NCBI GenBank assembly: GCA_947179485.1
Contig: OX359246.1
Location: 33,356,001-33,420,000, forward strand
Direction: 5' to 3'
Source of the DNA: Allacma fusca
Taxonomy: Eukaryota > Arthropoda > Collembola > Symphypleona > Sminthuridae
Length of the DNA stretch: 64,000 nt
Positions 25,128-38,116 of the stretch are shown here, in pieces. How positions within the stretch are numbered: the stretch's first letter is position 1; each line of letters opens with the position of its first letter. The notes beneath the pieces are model-generated. The model was given only the letters and a program-made list of their open reading frames with translations, was not told the DNA's origin and ran no database searches. The position numbers and the translations under genes were made by a program.

Positions 25128-26249
25128 ATGCGGAAGCTACTGACAACTATTATTTCCGCACTAGCAATTGTGCTGATTCTGGATTCCGTTGCTGGGGAAG
25201 CGAAAATTGGAACTCAGGTATGTGGGAAAAAAATCCTATGCGTCAAAAAATGTACGAAGATAGTACGCAGTATTTAAATTATTTAAATTTCTGAATTCAT
25301 TTTATATGTTTTTTGATTTCAAGGGAAAAAATATTTCTCTGGACACTTGGATATCCCCTAGAGAAATTTCATCCAAATTTCCATATTACATAAGCGGCTT
25401 TGATAATGAGAACAGGCCAAGTATGTGAATTTTAAAATTTTCTAAGCGTCTACAAAATACGTTATAAAAAAATAATAAAATAGTTAAGATAATATTTCAA
25501 AATTTTTGTAAAAAAATGTGTCTGTGTGATTTTTAATTCCCGTTCCCTGGAATTCTGTATAGTCTTCGTAATAGAAATGGGAAAGTGGGATCTTCGGACG
25601 ACTATCGAGGCCGGAGGAAAGGATCTTGAAGATTTAGAACTTCACATCCTCCAGTTATTCTACCGGATGGAGCAAGCTGGGAAATATTTTCGGAATGGGG
25701 AAGAGCAAGGGGCCGAGGACGTGGCAATTATCACTGACTGGGAAGACTACAGCTTGCTCCAACTTGCATCTTCTCCAAGTGAGACAGTCCTCCTTAGACT
25801 TTAAAAATATAGTCCTTTGAATTTTAAATTTAATTCCCGTTTATATTTTTCAGCTGTCCAATTTTTCCTGAAACACATGGCAGGTTTCCAGAGAATTCAG
25901 GAACAAATTTCCTACGGGTTTTTTGTCAATGGTAAGTCTCAAGTTTTCAAAAGGCTTTGCAAATGGCAGAGGTGTATCAAACTAAAATATGCATATAATC
26001 TATATAATATAAATTTATGTACTTCAATGACACATTAATGGATTTTCTGTTCCCACAGCAAACTCCGTGGCAAGCACGCTGATTAATTTAGCCCGACCCA
26101 TCATGGGAAGCGTCATGGAGCGGATCGAAGTCCATGGGACGCAAAAGAGCCGTTGGATTCCAAGGTTACTTCGGAAATTCCGCACAAGTCAAATCCCACC
26201 TTGGTACGGTGGCCAAGAGAAATTCTCTCCAATTGCAATTTATGGCTGA
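25128..26249 (+). CDS. Secreted protein with the C-terminal part of a CRAL-TRIO fold, 5 exons, 223 aa
   Basis: Exons: 25128-25217, 25324-25420, 25563-25778, 25854-25931, 26059-26249; phases match throughout. Residues 1-23 form a signal peptide (MRKLLTTIISALAIVLILD, then SVAG). The mature part begins with a short unrecognised stretch, then FVIEMGKWDLRT, LFYRMEQAGKYFRNG and VAIITDWEDYSLLQLAS. These are followed by TVQFFLKHMAGFQRIQE, ANSVASTLINLARPIMGSVM and IPPWYGG, which match the second half of Sec14-like domains (the IxVNAPxxFxxxxxxxxPxL region and the LPxxYGG end). The CRAL-TRIO-N helical domain is missing. A polyadenylation signal lies at 26507-26512. It may carry lipids outside the cell; the function is not known. 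It is unlike the CRAL-TRIO gene at 1.9-3.9 kb in sequence and introns. Confidence 0.82.
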
Positions 26250-26506
26250 TAATGAAATTTTCGCAGGGAGAATTATGTAGATATATGTACGTACAGATGT
26301 ATCCACATATGTCATCCGCAGCATAATTTTTGTATGTACAAACTTACATTTACGTAATTATATGTAAATGTTAAAATTATTATTATTATTTTCTGACAAC
26401 AAAATCCTTGTAAATCCTGACCAAGTCAGATTTGTCCCTATTGAGTAGTATTTCATACCCGTGAGTTTATTTTTTTTCACTACTGATAGCATTTGTATCC
26501 TATGAC

Positions 26507-26512
26507 AATAAA
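26507..26512 (+). terminator. Polyadenylation signal of the secreted CRAL-TRIO gene
   Basis: AATAAA about 260 bases after the stop, and the only canonical hexamer in the near 3' flank. Confidence 0.5.
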
Positions 26513-28399
26513 TTAAAAATACAAGAGGGGCGAATGTGACAAAGAATTTTCTAACGTGTGCACTCACACGTGAATTTTTTTACTTACTTGTTTTACAACA
26601 ACCAGCTTTGACTTGTCTCACGTGAATAAAATTCATGAATCAATTTCATCAATGCTAATTTCATGACCCTTCTATATGTACCTTTGAGGTTCGACTATGG
26701 GAATCTATAGTTTCAGGCTTTCATGGCTGTATTTTGTCTAGGAAAAGTTCATGTTAGAAAGTATTCACAGTCATTAATTGTGAGGAGTTCAGGGGATGTT
26801 AGACAGCTCGAGGATGTTTTACAATATGTGCGTGATGCGTGAGTTCTTTGATGGACATGAGTAGCACACACAATTATTGCTAAAATAATTATTATTCCCG
26901 AATTTTTTGTAGACACTTTGATGATTGAAACAACGAATGGAGTTAATTCAAGTTATAGAATAATAATTATTATTTGCATGCGATATACATACATACATTT
27001 ACATACCTGTATTTAGGGGGAAATCCTTTTGAGTTGTACTTCCAGTTTAATCTTTGATTGATATGTCAGTACTAATTGTAAATACTGGGTGCTTCATATT
27101 TTTTTCTCGCCCATCAGCTAACGCATGATGCAAGATCGTTTTATTTCCCTATTTTCAAGCAAATTCTTTTTCAGATTTTTCAAAATTTGTTTTAATGATT
27201 TAGTTCAAGAATTTTGATGGAATTCGTAAAAAATGTGAAGCAAATTTGAGGTACTTATTTGAAGGATTTTAGACGTTACAATTTTTACTTGAGTGAAAAC
27301 ATTTTGTTAACATATTGTCAAACATTTCTTGAAGCTCATTTGTTGCATATTTTGTTGTTTTCCAAACAGCAGTGTGAAAAGACTCCAGGTTGAGAAGAGG
27401 TGTATTATTGTTATGCAACAGTGTATTATTGTTATGTAACAGTGTATTATTGGTCTGTAACAGTATTATACATAAATAGCATTTCTTAGGGCAAATTCAG
27501 CCTCAGAAGCGAAGGTGAGCAAGATGCAGAAAGGAATATCCCAGGACAGTCCGGAGTTTATAAAAATACTTCAAATGTAAAATATTCCCTGACTTGCAGA
27601 ACCAACACAGTGAGACGGAGATAGGATTAAAATATTTGTAAAAATCTTTTTAATGTCTGCACTTTAAAAGTTGCGTAACATTTATAATTCCTATATGCAA
27701 TCCTTGATGTAAACAATTGCACTAAAAGGTAAATAAATTCCCATGGATTTCGATACAAGGAAAATGCTTTCAACTATTTTAGTGAACGCTAAGACTGTTC
27801 ATAAAAAATTTCAATTCCATTTACTCAGTCATCATTATTTCTCAACTTCGCTCGAGGTGGATTTTCCTCAACCTTGTTTTTAGTCCAGTGACTTGCTTTT
27901 ATATAACAGTTTGGGAAACCCAGAACATTTTCAACAGAAGAGTATTAAAATATTTTTGTGAAAATATTTTCCACTCTAAGAAAACATTGACATGTTTAAG
28001 CACCTTTCAAAATCTTGACTGTGTGTCTCTGATGATTGTGACCGTAATTCTTGACCTAGATGAAAAAACCAAATTTTGGACGAATTCCAGGCAAACATTT
28101 GTTCGAAAATAAACGAATTAAATATTTTTGCTATAATGTTAATTATTTGGAAAAACATTGTACGAAGTAATTTGTACGTTTGAGTACCTATGTATGTAAA
28201 TGTTGGTATATAAGTATTCTTTAAACTTTTCCCATTATAACAGACGCAATAATAAAGTATTTGAATTCCAGACAGTTACAGTAAAACAAAATTTACCCCT
28301 AACCTGGTTAAAATTATATTTCAAGCTTTGTAGGAATGCTTGGCGAGATCTTCGTCAAATGAGCATACACGTTTTGAGTTTATGGTATCCTAATTATTT
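26513..28399. other. Intergenic, no gene seen
   Basis: AT-rich spacer. It holds a three-unit 23 bp tandem repeat at 27397-27468 (unit core CAGTGTATTATTGTTATG). Short open frames lack any family likeness. Confidence 0.5.
27397..27468 (+). repeat. 23 bp tandem repeat, 3 units
   Basis: CAGTGTATTATTGTTATGCA-type units repeat three times with few changes, then a truncated CAGTATTAT. Confidence 0.8.
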
Positions 28400-28407
28400 G
28401 TATACAA

Positions 28408-30351
28408 CAGACTTGGAAAACCACAAAATATGGTTTTCGTTTGCCAGTCAAACGTTTTTGAGAATTTGTTTTCGGTTTTTGTTTTTGTTTTCGGTTTTTC
28501 GGAATACAGTTTTTGGTTAAAACGGTTTTTGCTCAAAACAAATTCCGTTAAACGGTTAATAACGGTATTCACAGCTCATTTAGCTTGAACTATATTTAGC
28601 TGTATTAAGTTTTTCCTATAATTTTGTAACGCCTAATACGTACTAAGAAAAATCATATGAAACCAATTTTCGCTTTTTATTCAAAATCCATTGGTTCGGA
28701 GGAACAAAACTACGAGGACTTCGTCCTTGGTTCTGCTTCATCTTTCAGAGAGTACAAATGCAAGGACTGAGAACTGACGTTCGAAACTAAAATGAGTATA
28801 TGGGAGGCAAATAGTTACTCTATAGCTACAACTTTCAACGAAGCTGGACCATTGATAATCCATCAATAGAGTGAATCAAATTTAAAACCAATTTGATTTT
28901 TTCTCATAATATTGTCATATGTAACTGGAAAAGCTTCCAACAGTACACTGTATTTTAAACAATATCCGTATTTTTATATATTCGCTATAAAATTTCGGTT
29001 TTTCACGAACTATTCAATCACAATCTTTCACTAAATATGGAGATGTTTCTTCCTTACTTCTGAATTCAAAATTTTGAAAAACTACTGATCTTTTGTCTGC
29101 TTTGTAAATAACATCATGAACGAATATGTGCACTAAATTTGGTGTTCCTCTTGTCAGAATAAATGCTTTGATGAGGCTAACAATAAGCATAAATTGTCGT
29201 TGAGTTTTCAAGGTACGACATGACCTTGCCTTCGATAGCTCTCGTAAAATCAAACTTAAAAAATACAGAGAATTTTCAACACATAAGAAGTTTTATTTAT
29301 TCCGGACCACAGAGTTACATACTTCCATAGATTTTTAATTGGAGATTTATTTCCTGAATTCCCTGTAACTGGTCAAAATATTTTCGAACAATAATTAACA
29401 AATGTCACTTCACAAAATGGCTACTTTACTTGAGCCCATTTATAATTGATCTAATTAAATGTGTACTACTAATAACACTGATTGTTATAAAATTAAATGT
29501 AAAGTGTACAAATTCAACTGTTCGAATTTTCTATAAACTGGAAAAACACAAAAACTTATTGTCACGCTTTCTTTTTCCTTCGGAGCACTTCTCGGACACT
29601 TCTTTCCTCCTTGGATGACTTGGATACTTCCCTCTCAGATCCGCCATGCCAGTCCTTTTTCCTCACCCCATTTTCTGTCCTATCGAAGCTGATTGGCTGA
29701 TCACTCGCTCGGCCATTTTCATCTCCCTTCTTGATTGGCTGCTGCAACTCCTCCTCCAATAGCTTCTTCTTCTTACATTCCCTGGTAACTTCGTGTTAGG
29801 TTTTGAGTTGCTTAGGAACATCTGGAGTTTTCTGCAACTCTAACGCTTCAGTAACTCCAGTCGTAATTTTAGCCTCTGGTTCAATATATGTACCATCAAT
29901 GCCAGAGGCATTATTCAGCATTCTCGACAACATAAATGAAAATATGTTTAAATGGTGATAATAATAAGGTACGGTAAAGTTTTGGAAAAACTAACAATTG
30001 AAGCAGCACATTGTGTAGAAGGAAAAAAAGTATGAGGTTTACTCCAATGTACGGATTTACAATAAACTGCAGCTTTGTATTCATGTAATGTACCCCTCCG
30101 CTGGTGCCAGTTGGCGACCAGGAGATAGCACTGTTCAATTTTGCAGTTGTCTTAAAAACGGAAAATAACCGTATTTTTTCCGTTTCTGTTATCGTTTCCG
30201 TTTTTAATTAAACCAGTTTATCATTTGTTTTCGTTTAACTGAATTTTTATGTATCGGTTTCCATTTTGGTTATCAAAAACCGGTAGGTCAAATTTTCGGT
30301 TAATAACGTTTTCAATACAGTAACGTTATCCGATAACGTTTTCCATGTCTG
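28408..30351. mobile_element. 1.94 kb hAT-superfamily element, perfect 8 bp target duplication
   Basis: The left end is CAGACTTGGAAAAC and the right end is GTTTTCCATGTCTG, its complement with one change. GTATACAA flanks both sides exactly (28400-28407 and 30352-30359). Subterminal regions are rich in CGGTTTTTG/CGTTTTC motifs, in opposite orientation at the two ends. No recognisable hAT transposase is present, so it is non-autonomous. On the minus strand it carries an interrupted coding-like stretch (29562-29936). Confidence 0.93.
29562..29936 (-). pseudogene. Interrupted coding fragment inside the hAT element
   Basis: One reading frame runs from a possible MLSRMLNNASGIDGTYIEPE through ALELQKTPDVPKQLKT, a TAA at 29798-29796, then continues in the same frame as HEVTRECKKKKLLEEEL and ends in SVREVLRRKKKA with TGA. 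The reading frame resumes without shift after the single stop, and the composition is charged and Lys/Glu-rich. It does not resemble hAT transposase. It may be a host gene fragment captured by the transposon, or a decayed element gene. Family unknown. Confidence 0.4.
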
Positions 30352-30359
30352 GTATACAA

Positions 30360-33300
30360 CGTAGGAATTAATTATGACCACACAATTCCTACTTGAATCA
30401 CAAGTTTTGATTACGACCGCCCGTCAATTATTCAAGCAATACCCCGGAATATAAATATGTCGGATGGATTCTGGACTTAATATTAGGAATAAGCCAGTAT
30501 GTACTTTAGGGAATTTAATTTAGGAAGGCAAATGTAGATTGTGAGGTTTGGTAAGGTAATAATACAAAAATTTGGGTTAATCAGAAAATGGTTAGAGTTA
30601 GCAAGTGAAAAACCCAGTAACGTTAACTCTATGAAAATAAATAAAGATATTTGGTGTAGTATTAGGGTAGGTTCTCATGAAATCCAAGAAGAACACATGG
30701 GAATACATAATGAATATTAATGCTAAAATTGAAACAATAAATTTAAATTAGTAGGTTCTGGACTTACTAACTCGTTAAATACATGCATGTAAATATTTAC
30801 TCCAATCCTCATATTAAATGCAAAGTGCCATATATAGGGTAAAAAAGGTAAACAAATATATGTTACGCGAAACAATCGGAAAGAGTAATGATCGAACTAT
30901 ACAATGCATATACATGGACCAAGTAATATACAGGCGGCACTGGTATTGCTGATCAACAATACGTAAAGTATGTACATACTATAAATGCCCCACAGAATTG
31001 TAATAACTAACCCAAGAAACAGACGGCCACAACGGTGCATTCCCAGTTCACGTGATGTGTGTAGAATTAATGACCCTGTCGGGACATTTCCAAAATTGTG
31101 TTCGGGATTATTAAAAGTAATTTAAAAATAAAATTGTTCAAATTACAGAAAACACTCTGTCAACACTCACAATCAGTCTTGATTGCTCTGAACTCGCATC
31201 GTCTGATTCAATACTACATATGTGTAATTATGACTCACGCTACTCTGAGTTCATGTGAATTTTATAGACGCTCACTTCATAGCGTTAAAACATGTAAGTT
31301 TACAGCTTAGGTTTACAATACGTTAAACAAGTTTATACAAGTCTACAAAATACTGGATGAAACCAACGAAATTGTATGTACATTATTATTTTTGTGGTAT
31401 GAATTTGGTTGAAAGGAGAGAAAAATGCAAGAATTTACCTATTTCATGTTTACAGCATTCCAGGGAAACTCTGTTAATAAACTTAATTATATTTGCTACA
31501 ATTATTACTCATTTAAATTTTATATCCACTTACATACGTGTTTGAATAATAAAACTAGCTTTGTATTTTCTGGTAATTGTTTTCTCAAGTTTTTGTATAA
31601 AATTTGTTGAGATGATATGATATAGAATACTGTAGAGCATAGTTACTGAAGAGGCAGACTGAATGGAGCCTCAACTGCAAAATTGCCTGGTAATAATAGG
31701 AGATACATATGTACAAATATCACAGGTTCCACTCCCATGCTACAGCTCAGGGAGACAAGGAAAATTAATTAAGAAAATAGAAATCTGAAATTATTCATAA
31801 TGTTGTCTCGACATTCGATTACGAAGACCAGTCTTGAGTTAAAATGTGAATTGGTAAATAAATTGGAAAGTATAAATTTTCTTAAAATATTCGATTTTAC
31901 TCATCAAGTAAGTCATTTTAATTACTCCACACAGAAATATTACACATTGTGACCGCACTAATCTCTAAGCTGGTCAATATGCTCATGCAGATTCATTCAT
32001 GCAAATACCTCTTTCCAGGTGTGTCAATCAAATTCAAGTAAAATATCGTTGTTCGGACTGAAATTTATTGTAATTCCATGAGCATTGATTTAACCTAAAT
32101 TACATATAGTCCGGAGCTGCTGATTTCGACTTCTCCTACACTCATTCTTACAATTAGTAGCTACGAATAACTAAGAGTATAACTATAAAAGACGTCATGC
32201 AATAAAGACGTACTTTTGTTACAATACGTAACGTCAAGCAAATATAAGCAAGTCTATGCATAACAGATAAGGTTGAATTTATGGGCTAAGATTAGGGGCA
32301 AAGTACACTGGTTTTTAATTCATTCATTTTAAGTGTTTTTGCCTTCGAATCAGGATTAAAGGAGAGAGAAAATGTGTAAAATGTGTGCTGGAAACGAAAG
32401 GTAGAAAAACATTTAATGTGGTAAAATTATTTTAAAGGACAATTTTGTTGAAAACAACATTTATTTCTTCAAAGTGTCTCAAGTAACCCCGACTACCACA
32501 ACATTAATTATAAATCAAAACGATGGAACAAATTGGACAAATCTAATTTGAAATTTCCCAATTAATTCTGGGGTTATACAAACACTTGACTAAACATGTT
32601 TTTAAGATGTGATTATTTTGAATTCATAGTTTCTACTTTTTGTCTATATTTAGATACCATTGCAGAGGCAAAAGCTTGTAAGACGGAGCTCTTATAGCCA
32701 TTGGTTATCATTGACGTGCACTGGCTAAATATGTATAATTATACGTGCACAGTAGCTCACGAACACATGTAAAAGTATTATAGAACATTATTTATAATTG
32801 TTGACAAGGAACCGCTACAGAAATTAGGATGCTAAAAATGCCGTACTAATCGCTTCCATTTCACTACCAAGGTCTATGACACAGCCTTGTGAATATATGC
32901 ACCTACCTTTTTCAACATAACCCATTCCTATCTGAATCTATAACTATTGATTTTAATAAGGGCAAACTGAATTTTTAAAATCATTGTGTATCATCAATAA
33001 AGAAGTCTGGGAATTTTCAGGAATTTTCTGGATTTTGTTTTAGGAAAAGGTGCAGATAACACTAAGCAAATAAGTTTGTACAAACGGTCATTTCAGTATT
33101 GAACAAGCGTCGCTCTATTAATTCTTGTTTATCACTGTGTTTATAAAGACACGCCGGTGGCAGGAATATATCACGCAAACCCAATTAAAAAACGCGGATC
33201 AGAAATGTCACAAATTTTGCTTCAATACTCGTAACACATTTGTTTCCTTCTGGAGACTTCTGATGGAGCTCTTGTAATTCAAATATCTACATAAAATAAA

Positions 33301-34163
33301 ATAAATAAAGTTTTGACCAAATTAAATTTACTAATTCATATACATATCCCGTAAAATTAAATATAGCAAGCACTGATTCAATCAGCGCTTGCTATTTGAA
33401 GTCAAATTCATTTAATGTGTTTTACAATTAACGGTACCCAACTTTAAAGTAAAGTAATTATTCCAGCTTGATCATTTTAAATTGACTTTGGGTAGGTTTG
33501 AGTGACACAAACTATTTTTAACGTTTACTTCCACAAATGACTGACTGTAGCTGAGTTTTGTAGTCATTTGGGGAGTTTCAGAATAATTTAATTACATATT
33601 ATTATTCAGTAAGTTTTAATAAAAACCTCTGTTTTCATTCAATCAGGCTTGACTCAGTGAGTACTGTATTTACTCAGTAACTAAATTCATCAATGATTCC
33701 CAGCAGTCAACTGAAACCACAATAGTAATAATGAATTATTGAGTCCTTCATTCGCTTTATTCACTTGTTGTTTTGTTTGTCACTTGTTCACTGTCAAAAA
33801 TTGACTGGTCTTCGCAAAGTATAACACACGAGCCTATCCCAACGTAACGAGGGTACAATGAGTCCAACATTTGGATATCTATACGCCCAAAAATATTTAA
33901 GCAAATTTTAATCTGAAAACATCCTTGGAAATTTCAGAATTTAATCTTGAATCCTTCATCCCTGTGATTATTGTTGATTTGGAAATTGACAAAAAATAAA
34001 TTTGTTCTTCTATCTCGGAAAATGTAAATTTTGGTCAAAGCCTTGATAACTTTAGGGCGTTGTATTAAAATATGTTTGTCAGTTTTGGTTAGTAATAATA
34101 ATAATTCTTACTGAATTCAAAGGACAATTTTTTAAAAATCAAAACATTAAAAATTGGGTAAGA
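30360..34163. other. Long intergenic stretch, no gene supported
   Basis: About 3.8 kb of AT-rich sequence. The only structure I note is a small hairpin at 33364-33394 (TAGCAAGC ... GCTTGCTA). No credible exons, RNA genes or transposon ends. Confidence 0.5.
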
Positions 34164-36997
34164 ATGCTTTCCCAAACAGAGCTTCGTTTGAACTATTGGG
34201 CTCTTAATTTCGTGTCAAAGACTGGTTTGATTCCTTTCCATTTCAATCCTGAGACGGGCGAGTCTAAGTTCATTCGCTCGAATAAAGATGTAACTGTTTT
34301 CAAAATACGGATCCATATTTTCTTGGTGTGCACGTTATGGAAAGTTGGTCGACTCATTCAGTCCTTCGTGGAGCCAGATCTGTTTGTTCTACGCAATTTG
34401 GGATTGCATGTCATTCTCAGCTCTTTTGCTTGCATGATGTTCTACGAGCTGAAATGCATCATTTACAACAACCGGTATCAGTGCTGCTTCTTGGTGAGCC
34501 AGCTTCATAGACGCTTGCCGGCAAGGACGAATAAGTCAAGTAATGATAATTTTAATATTGAGAATGTATTAATTAAATCTAAAGAATAACATCATATATG
34601 CTCGAATTAAATATCCAATTCCTTATTTTGGAATAGCAAAATTTTGCCTGCTGAAATGATAGGGAAATTCTATGTGTTTCTGGATCTTCTGCAAATTATA
34701 ATATTACAGAACGTAATAATTATATAATTAATGAAATCTAACCATGCAGGCTATTTCTGCTCACAAATTTTTATCTATTGCAATTTTACGAAAATTATTT
34801 TTTTCCTAGTAGATAATTCTTTATGCTACTAGGAAACGTGAATAATTTCTAGGAAAAAAACATAATTCGATGTAACCCTTGTAACCCCAGATTCAAGTAT
34901 GAAAAATTGCATTACCTCATTCGAATAACCGTAGAGGTAAACCCAAATCAAATTTTGATTTTGCAAAAAGGGTTGTCAAAATTTTAAATGGGAATATTTT
35001 TTTAAAAAACCTGAAAATTGCCTTCAATGATTACCCGTAGAAACGTACTTTTTTTTAATTCAAAAATTTAGGGGAACCGGGTCTAAATTTTCAAAAAACC
35101 GGTTTTGCGGGGGGGGGGGGGAAGTTATAAAACTATTGCAAAACTTAAAAAAATTTTGACTGCGATGTCGTAATTTTTTGAAATGTTCGAAACGTACGTT
35201 TTGAAGCTTAAGAATCATTCAAGATTTTGTGAGACCTCATGAAAATTGTCCTTTGATGGAATTTTCAACCTCGTTAAAATTTTTCACATCGACGTTGACA
35301 ACTATTCAAAATTTCAGAAATATTTAGAATCCTTTTATTACTTTCGAAAAATAACATAACATTAGTCCCGGATGTCACATCCGGGTCATCAATAGCTCAT
35401 CATTAATACTCAAAGATATATGTGCTTCACAAAGCAAACCTTCTTCAGCTGAAATTTCGAATCGTAGTAAAAGGTTTGGTAGGATATTCAAAGACAAGCA
35501 TTTTCTTTTATCCAAAATTTTGGTCACGAAGATACGCTCATCTAAGACTTGGAACCACTCCCTCGGGATTAAATTTCTTTTGAGGAAGTTTTTAAATTAA
35601 TTTTAAAATTTCAATGTTTAAATTTCAAATCAGGAAACCTTCACTACTATTGAGAGAGATGTGTCATAAAAAAATCCTTCACGGTGCCAGTTCCTCCACG
35701 GTACATTTCCCTTACGGTACCAAGCCTCACAGGGTACTTTCCCCTCATGGTACCAATTCACTTACAGTGCCAATACCCTCATGGAACTAATTTCTGTACG
35801 TGTTATTATTTTGGAGTCCATTAAAAATATTCCAAAACAATGCATGGTACAAATTATTGTGGGGATATTTAATATAATGAAACAATAATTTTCGTATGAT
35901 ACAAAAGGTGTAGAGAAAGTAATTCTAATTTAAAAACTAAGATACGTTCAAATCTTAGAAATTTTTGATCCATGTTACCCAAAGCCCAACTTTTTGATCT
36001 TGAATGATTTTATTTTGGGATCTTATAGTATTCGGAAATCTATTTCAACATTCATTGCTGGACCTGATGATAATCACCTACCCTCTGTCAATAAGCTCCT
36101 GCGGGATTGGAAGTATTTTTTGGTATCTGTACGACCCAAAAGCATGTCAACTATTTTATTCTGTGTTGCCTGAACACATGGAGACGCCGTTTTACTGGGC
36201 GTTATTAATGACCGTGGAAATATGGTTTATGACAGAAATGGTATCCTCAGCCTTTTGGTGTGGTTACGTGCTCCTTTCATATGTTGGAGTACATCTCACG
36301 GAAAATACATTAGGCAATCTGAAAAATAGACTACGGTAAGTGCTATTCCATTAACATTATGCTATACATAGTTGTTTCGTTGCTGCGACTTACGCCTATA
36401 GCCTATGATACTACCTGAATACCTTTTTACCTAATATCACATAGGTATATTTTCCGTTATGTATATAATTTTTATGAGAGGGAATATAATCTTTTGTGCA
36501 GATCTTGGCCTGTCAAATCTTTAAGGATTGATGGCGATGAAATATTGCAAAAGTTTTGTAAAGAACTGCAACGGTTATGGGTTGAGGTGAAACTGTACAA
36601 CGGCACTTTCTCCGGTCTAACTTATGTGATGAAATTGGAAATGCTCATTATATCCATATTTGGACTGTTCACTGGCATTCGCTGCTTCTCCAGGATACCA
36701 TTGCTAGCTAGCATTTACTTATTCATGGGCGTGTACGCCATACTCATGTTCATAAGCTTCTTTGGACACTCGTTCTTAGTTGAAGTACAAGTTGCCTCAA
36801 TTAAAGAGATACTACTGATGAAAGCGAATTTGAGGGAGATAAGTCCTTTCACAAGAAGCCAAGTTGTGGGGACTTTAAAGGCCATACCGAAATGTTCGAT
36901 CAAGGCAGGAGAGTTTTATAACTTGGACAGAATGACCACTCTTACATTTGTAGGATTTGTGTTTAATCAAGTATGTTCCTTGTTGCTCACATTTTGA
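34164..36997 (+). CDS. Gustatory-receptor-like seven-transmembrane chemoreceptor, 3 exons, 392 aa
   Basis: Exons: 34164-34539, 36029-36335, 36502-36997; phases match. The start ATG opens a frame with a short cytosolic N-terminus (LNYWALNFVSKTGLIPFHFN), a pattern common in insect GRs. Hydrophobic segments then follow at regular spacing: FKIRIHIFLVCTLWKV, LGLHVILSSFACMMFY, LLDLMIITYPLSIS, LMTVEIWFMTEMVSSAFW, MKLEMLIISIFGLFTG, LLASIYLFMGVYAILMFISF, and the last near TLTFVGFVFNQVCSLLLTF. FYNLDRMTTLTFVGF corresponds to the conserved GR C-terminal region, although the TYxxxxxQF motif is replaced. A GTATGT at the FNQ codons could be a donor to an unfound last exon. Intron 1 is 1.5 kb and carries a minisatellite. 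Polyadenylation signal at 37083-37088. Confidence 0.65.
35668..35795 (+). repeat. Minisatellite in the receptor gene's first intron
   Basis: About seven degenerate 17-18 bp units with a TCACGGTACCAATTCCCT-like consensus. It lies 230 bases upstream of exon 2. Confidence 0.75.
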
Positions 36998-37082
36998 ATC
37001 GATGGTGCTGTTATGTATTTGTGCAACTAATTACGTACTACACATATATATGAATAAGTGTACGCTGCGTCGGTTAAGAAGC

Positions 37083-37088
37083 AATAAA
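37083..37088 (+). terminator. Polyadenylation signal of the receptor gene
   Basis: AATAAA 86 bases after the stop codon. Confidence 0.55.
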
Positions 37089-37099
37089 CTTGGGAAACT

Positions 37100-38116
37100 G
37101 TAATGGTATAACGTTTATAAAAATAATTGAATATCACGAAATTTCTACTAAGTAATTACTAATCTATGATGTATATTAAAATAAAACATGTTGTATACGT
37201 TCTCTTTTGCTTCTTAGGTTTGCCAATTTTCAGAAACTCATTACGCTCACAGTTTTCAGCATTAGTTATTCATAACTACGGAGTTTGTAATATTACATAA
37301 TAATTAATGACTTATAAGTACAATCATGCTAGACTCGTCCGTGTATATAATTATTATTCCTTGGGTAAACAATAATGTCTAATATGTGTCATGTGTCAAA
37401 AATGTGAGAGTGTGCGGATGGAATGAAACTATAGATGATGAAAATGTAGTAATTACGAAAATATTCACCTGGAACTGTCTAAAAAGGTTGTCAGAATAAA
37501 AATATCCCATGATATACTTATTCCTGCACCAATCAGTAATTGGCTTTTAAGTCACTGAATATTTATTTTAAGCTTCTTTCATGATTTCCATCGACAGTAA
37601 ATACTTTGGCAAAAATAAGCAAGCAACAACATTATTAATTATGTCACCGTGAATAACGCCAACAGTTTGCACTATACAAGTGAGTTCCATAAAAACTCTA
37701 GAGATTCCCTCCAAGTACTTTTGCAAGTAGTACTAGTAATAATTAATTATTTCCGTAAATAAATTAATTCATAGAAACTCAAACCAGAAACAATGAAAAT
37801 AAAGTTTTACAGAATAAATAACACATGAGCATTGTACATACAAGAGTGTCCGCACAGGGGACCCACGACAGGAGTGTTTATATAGTATAACAAGAATAGG
37901 ATATTAGAAAGGTTGCAAAAATATTAAGTGTTCACAACATGACTGGTCCAGCTGAGATTATGCTTTTTGCTCCTGAAATAAAAGCAGTGTAGCAAAATTG
38001 GCAGCTGCAAAATTTCCTTAGATTGCAAAGCGTTTCTTCTTCAATTGCTTAACAACAAATCAATGAAAATTAGCTGAGAAAGGAAAGTTAAAGCAGGAGA
38101 AGATCCTCAGGTTCTT
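37100..38116. other. Intergenic between two convergent genes
   Basis: AT-rich. It should hold the 3' UTR of the HPS3 gene at its right edge. No coding exon seen. Confidence 0.5.
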
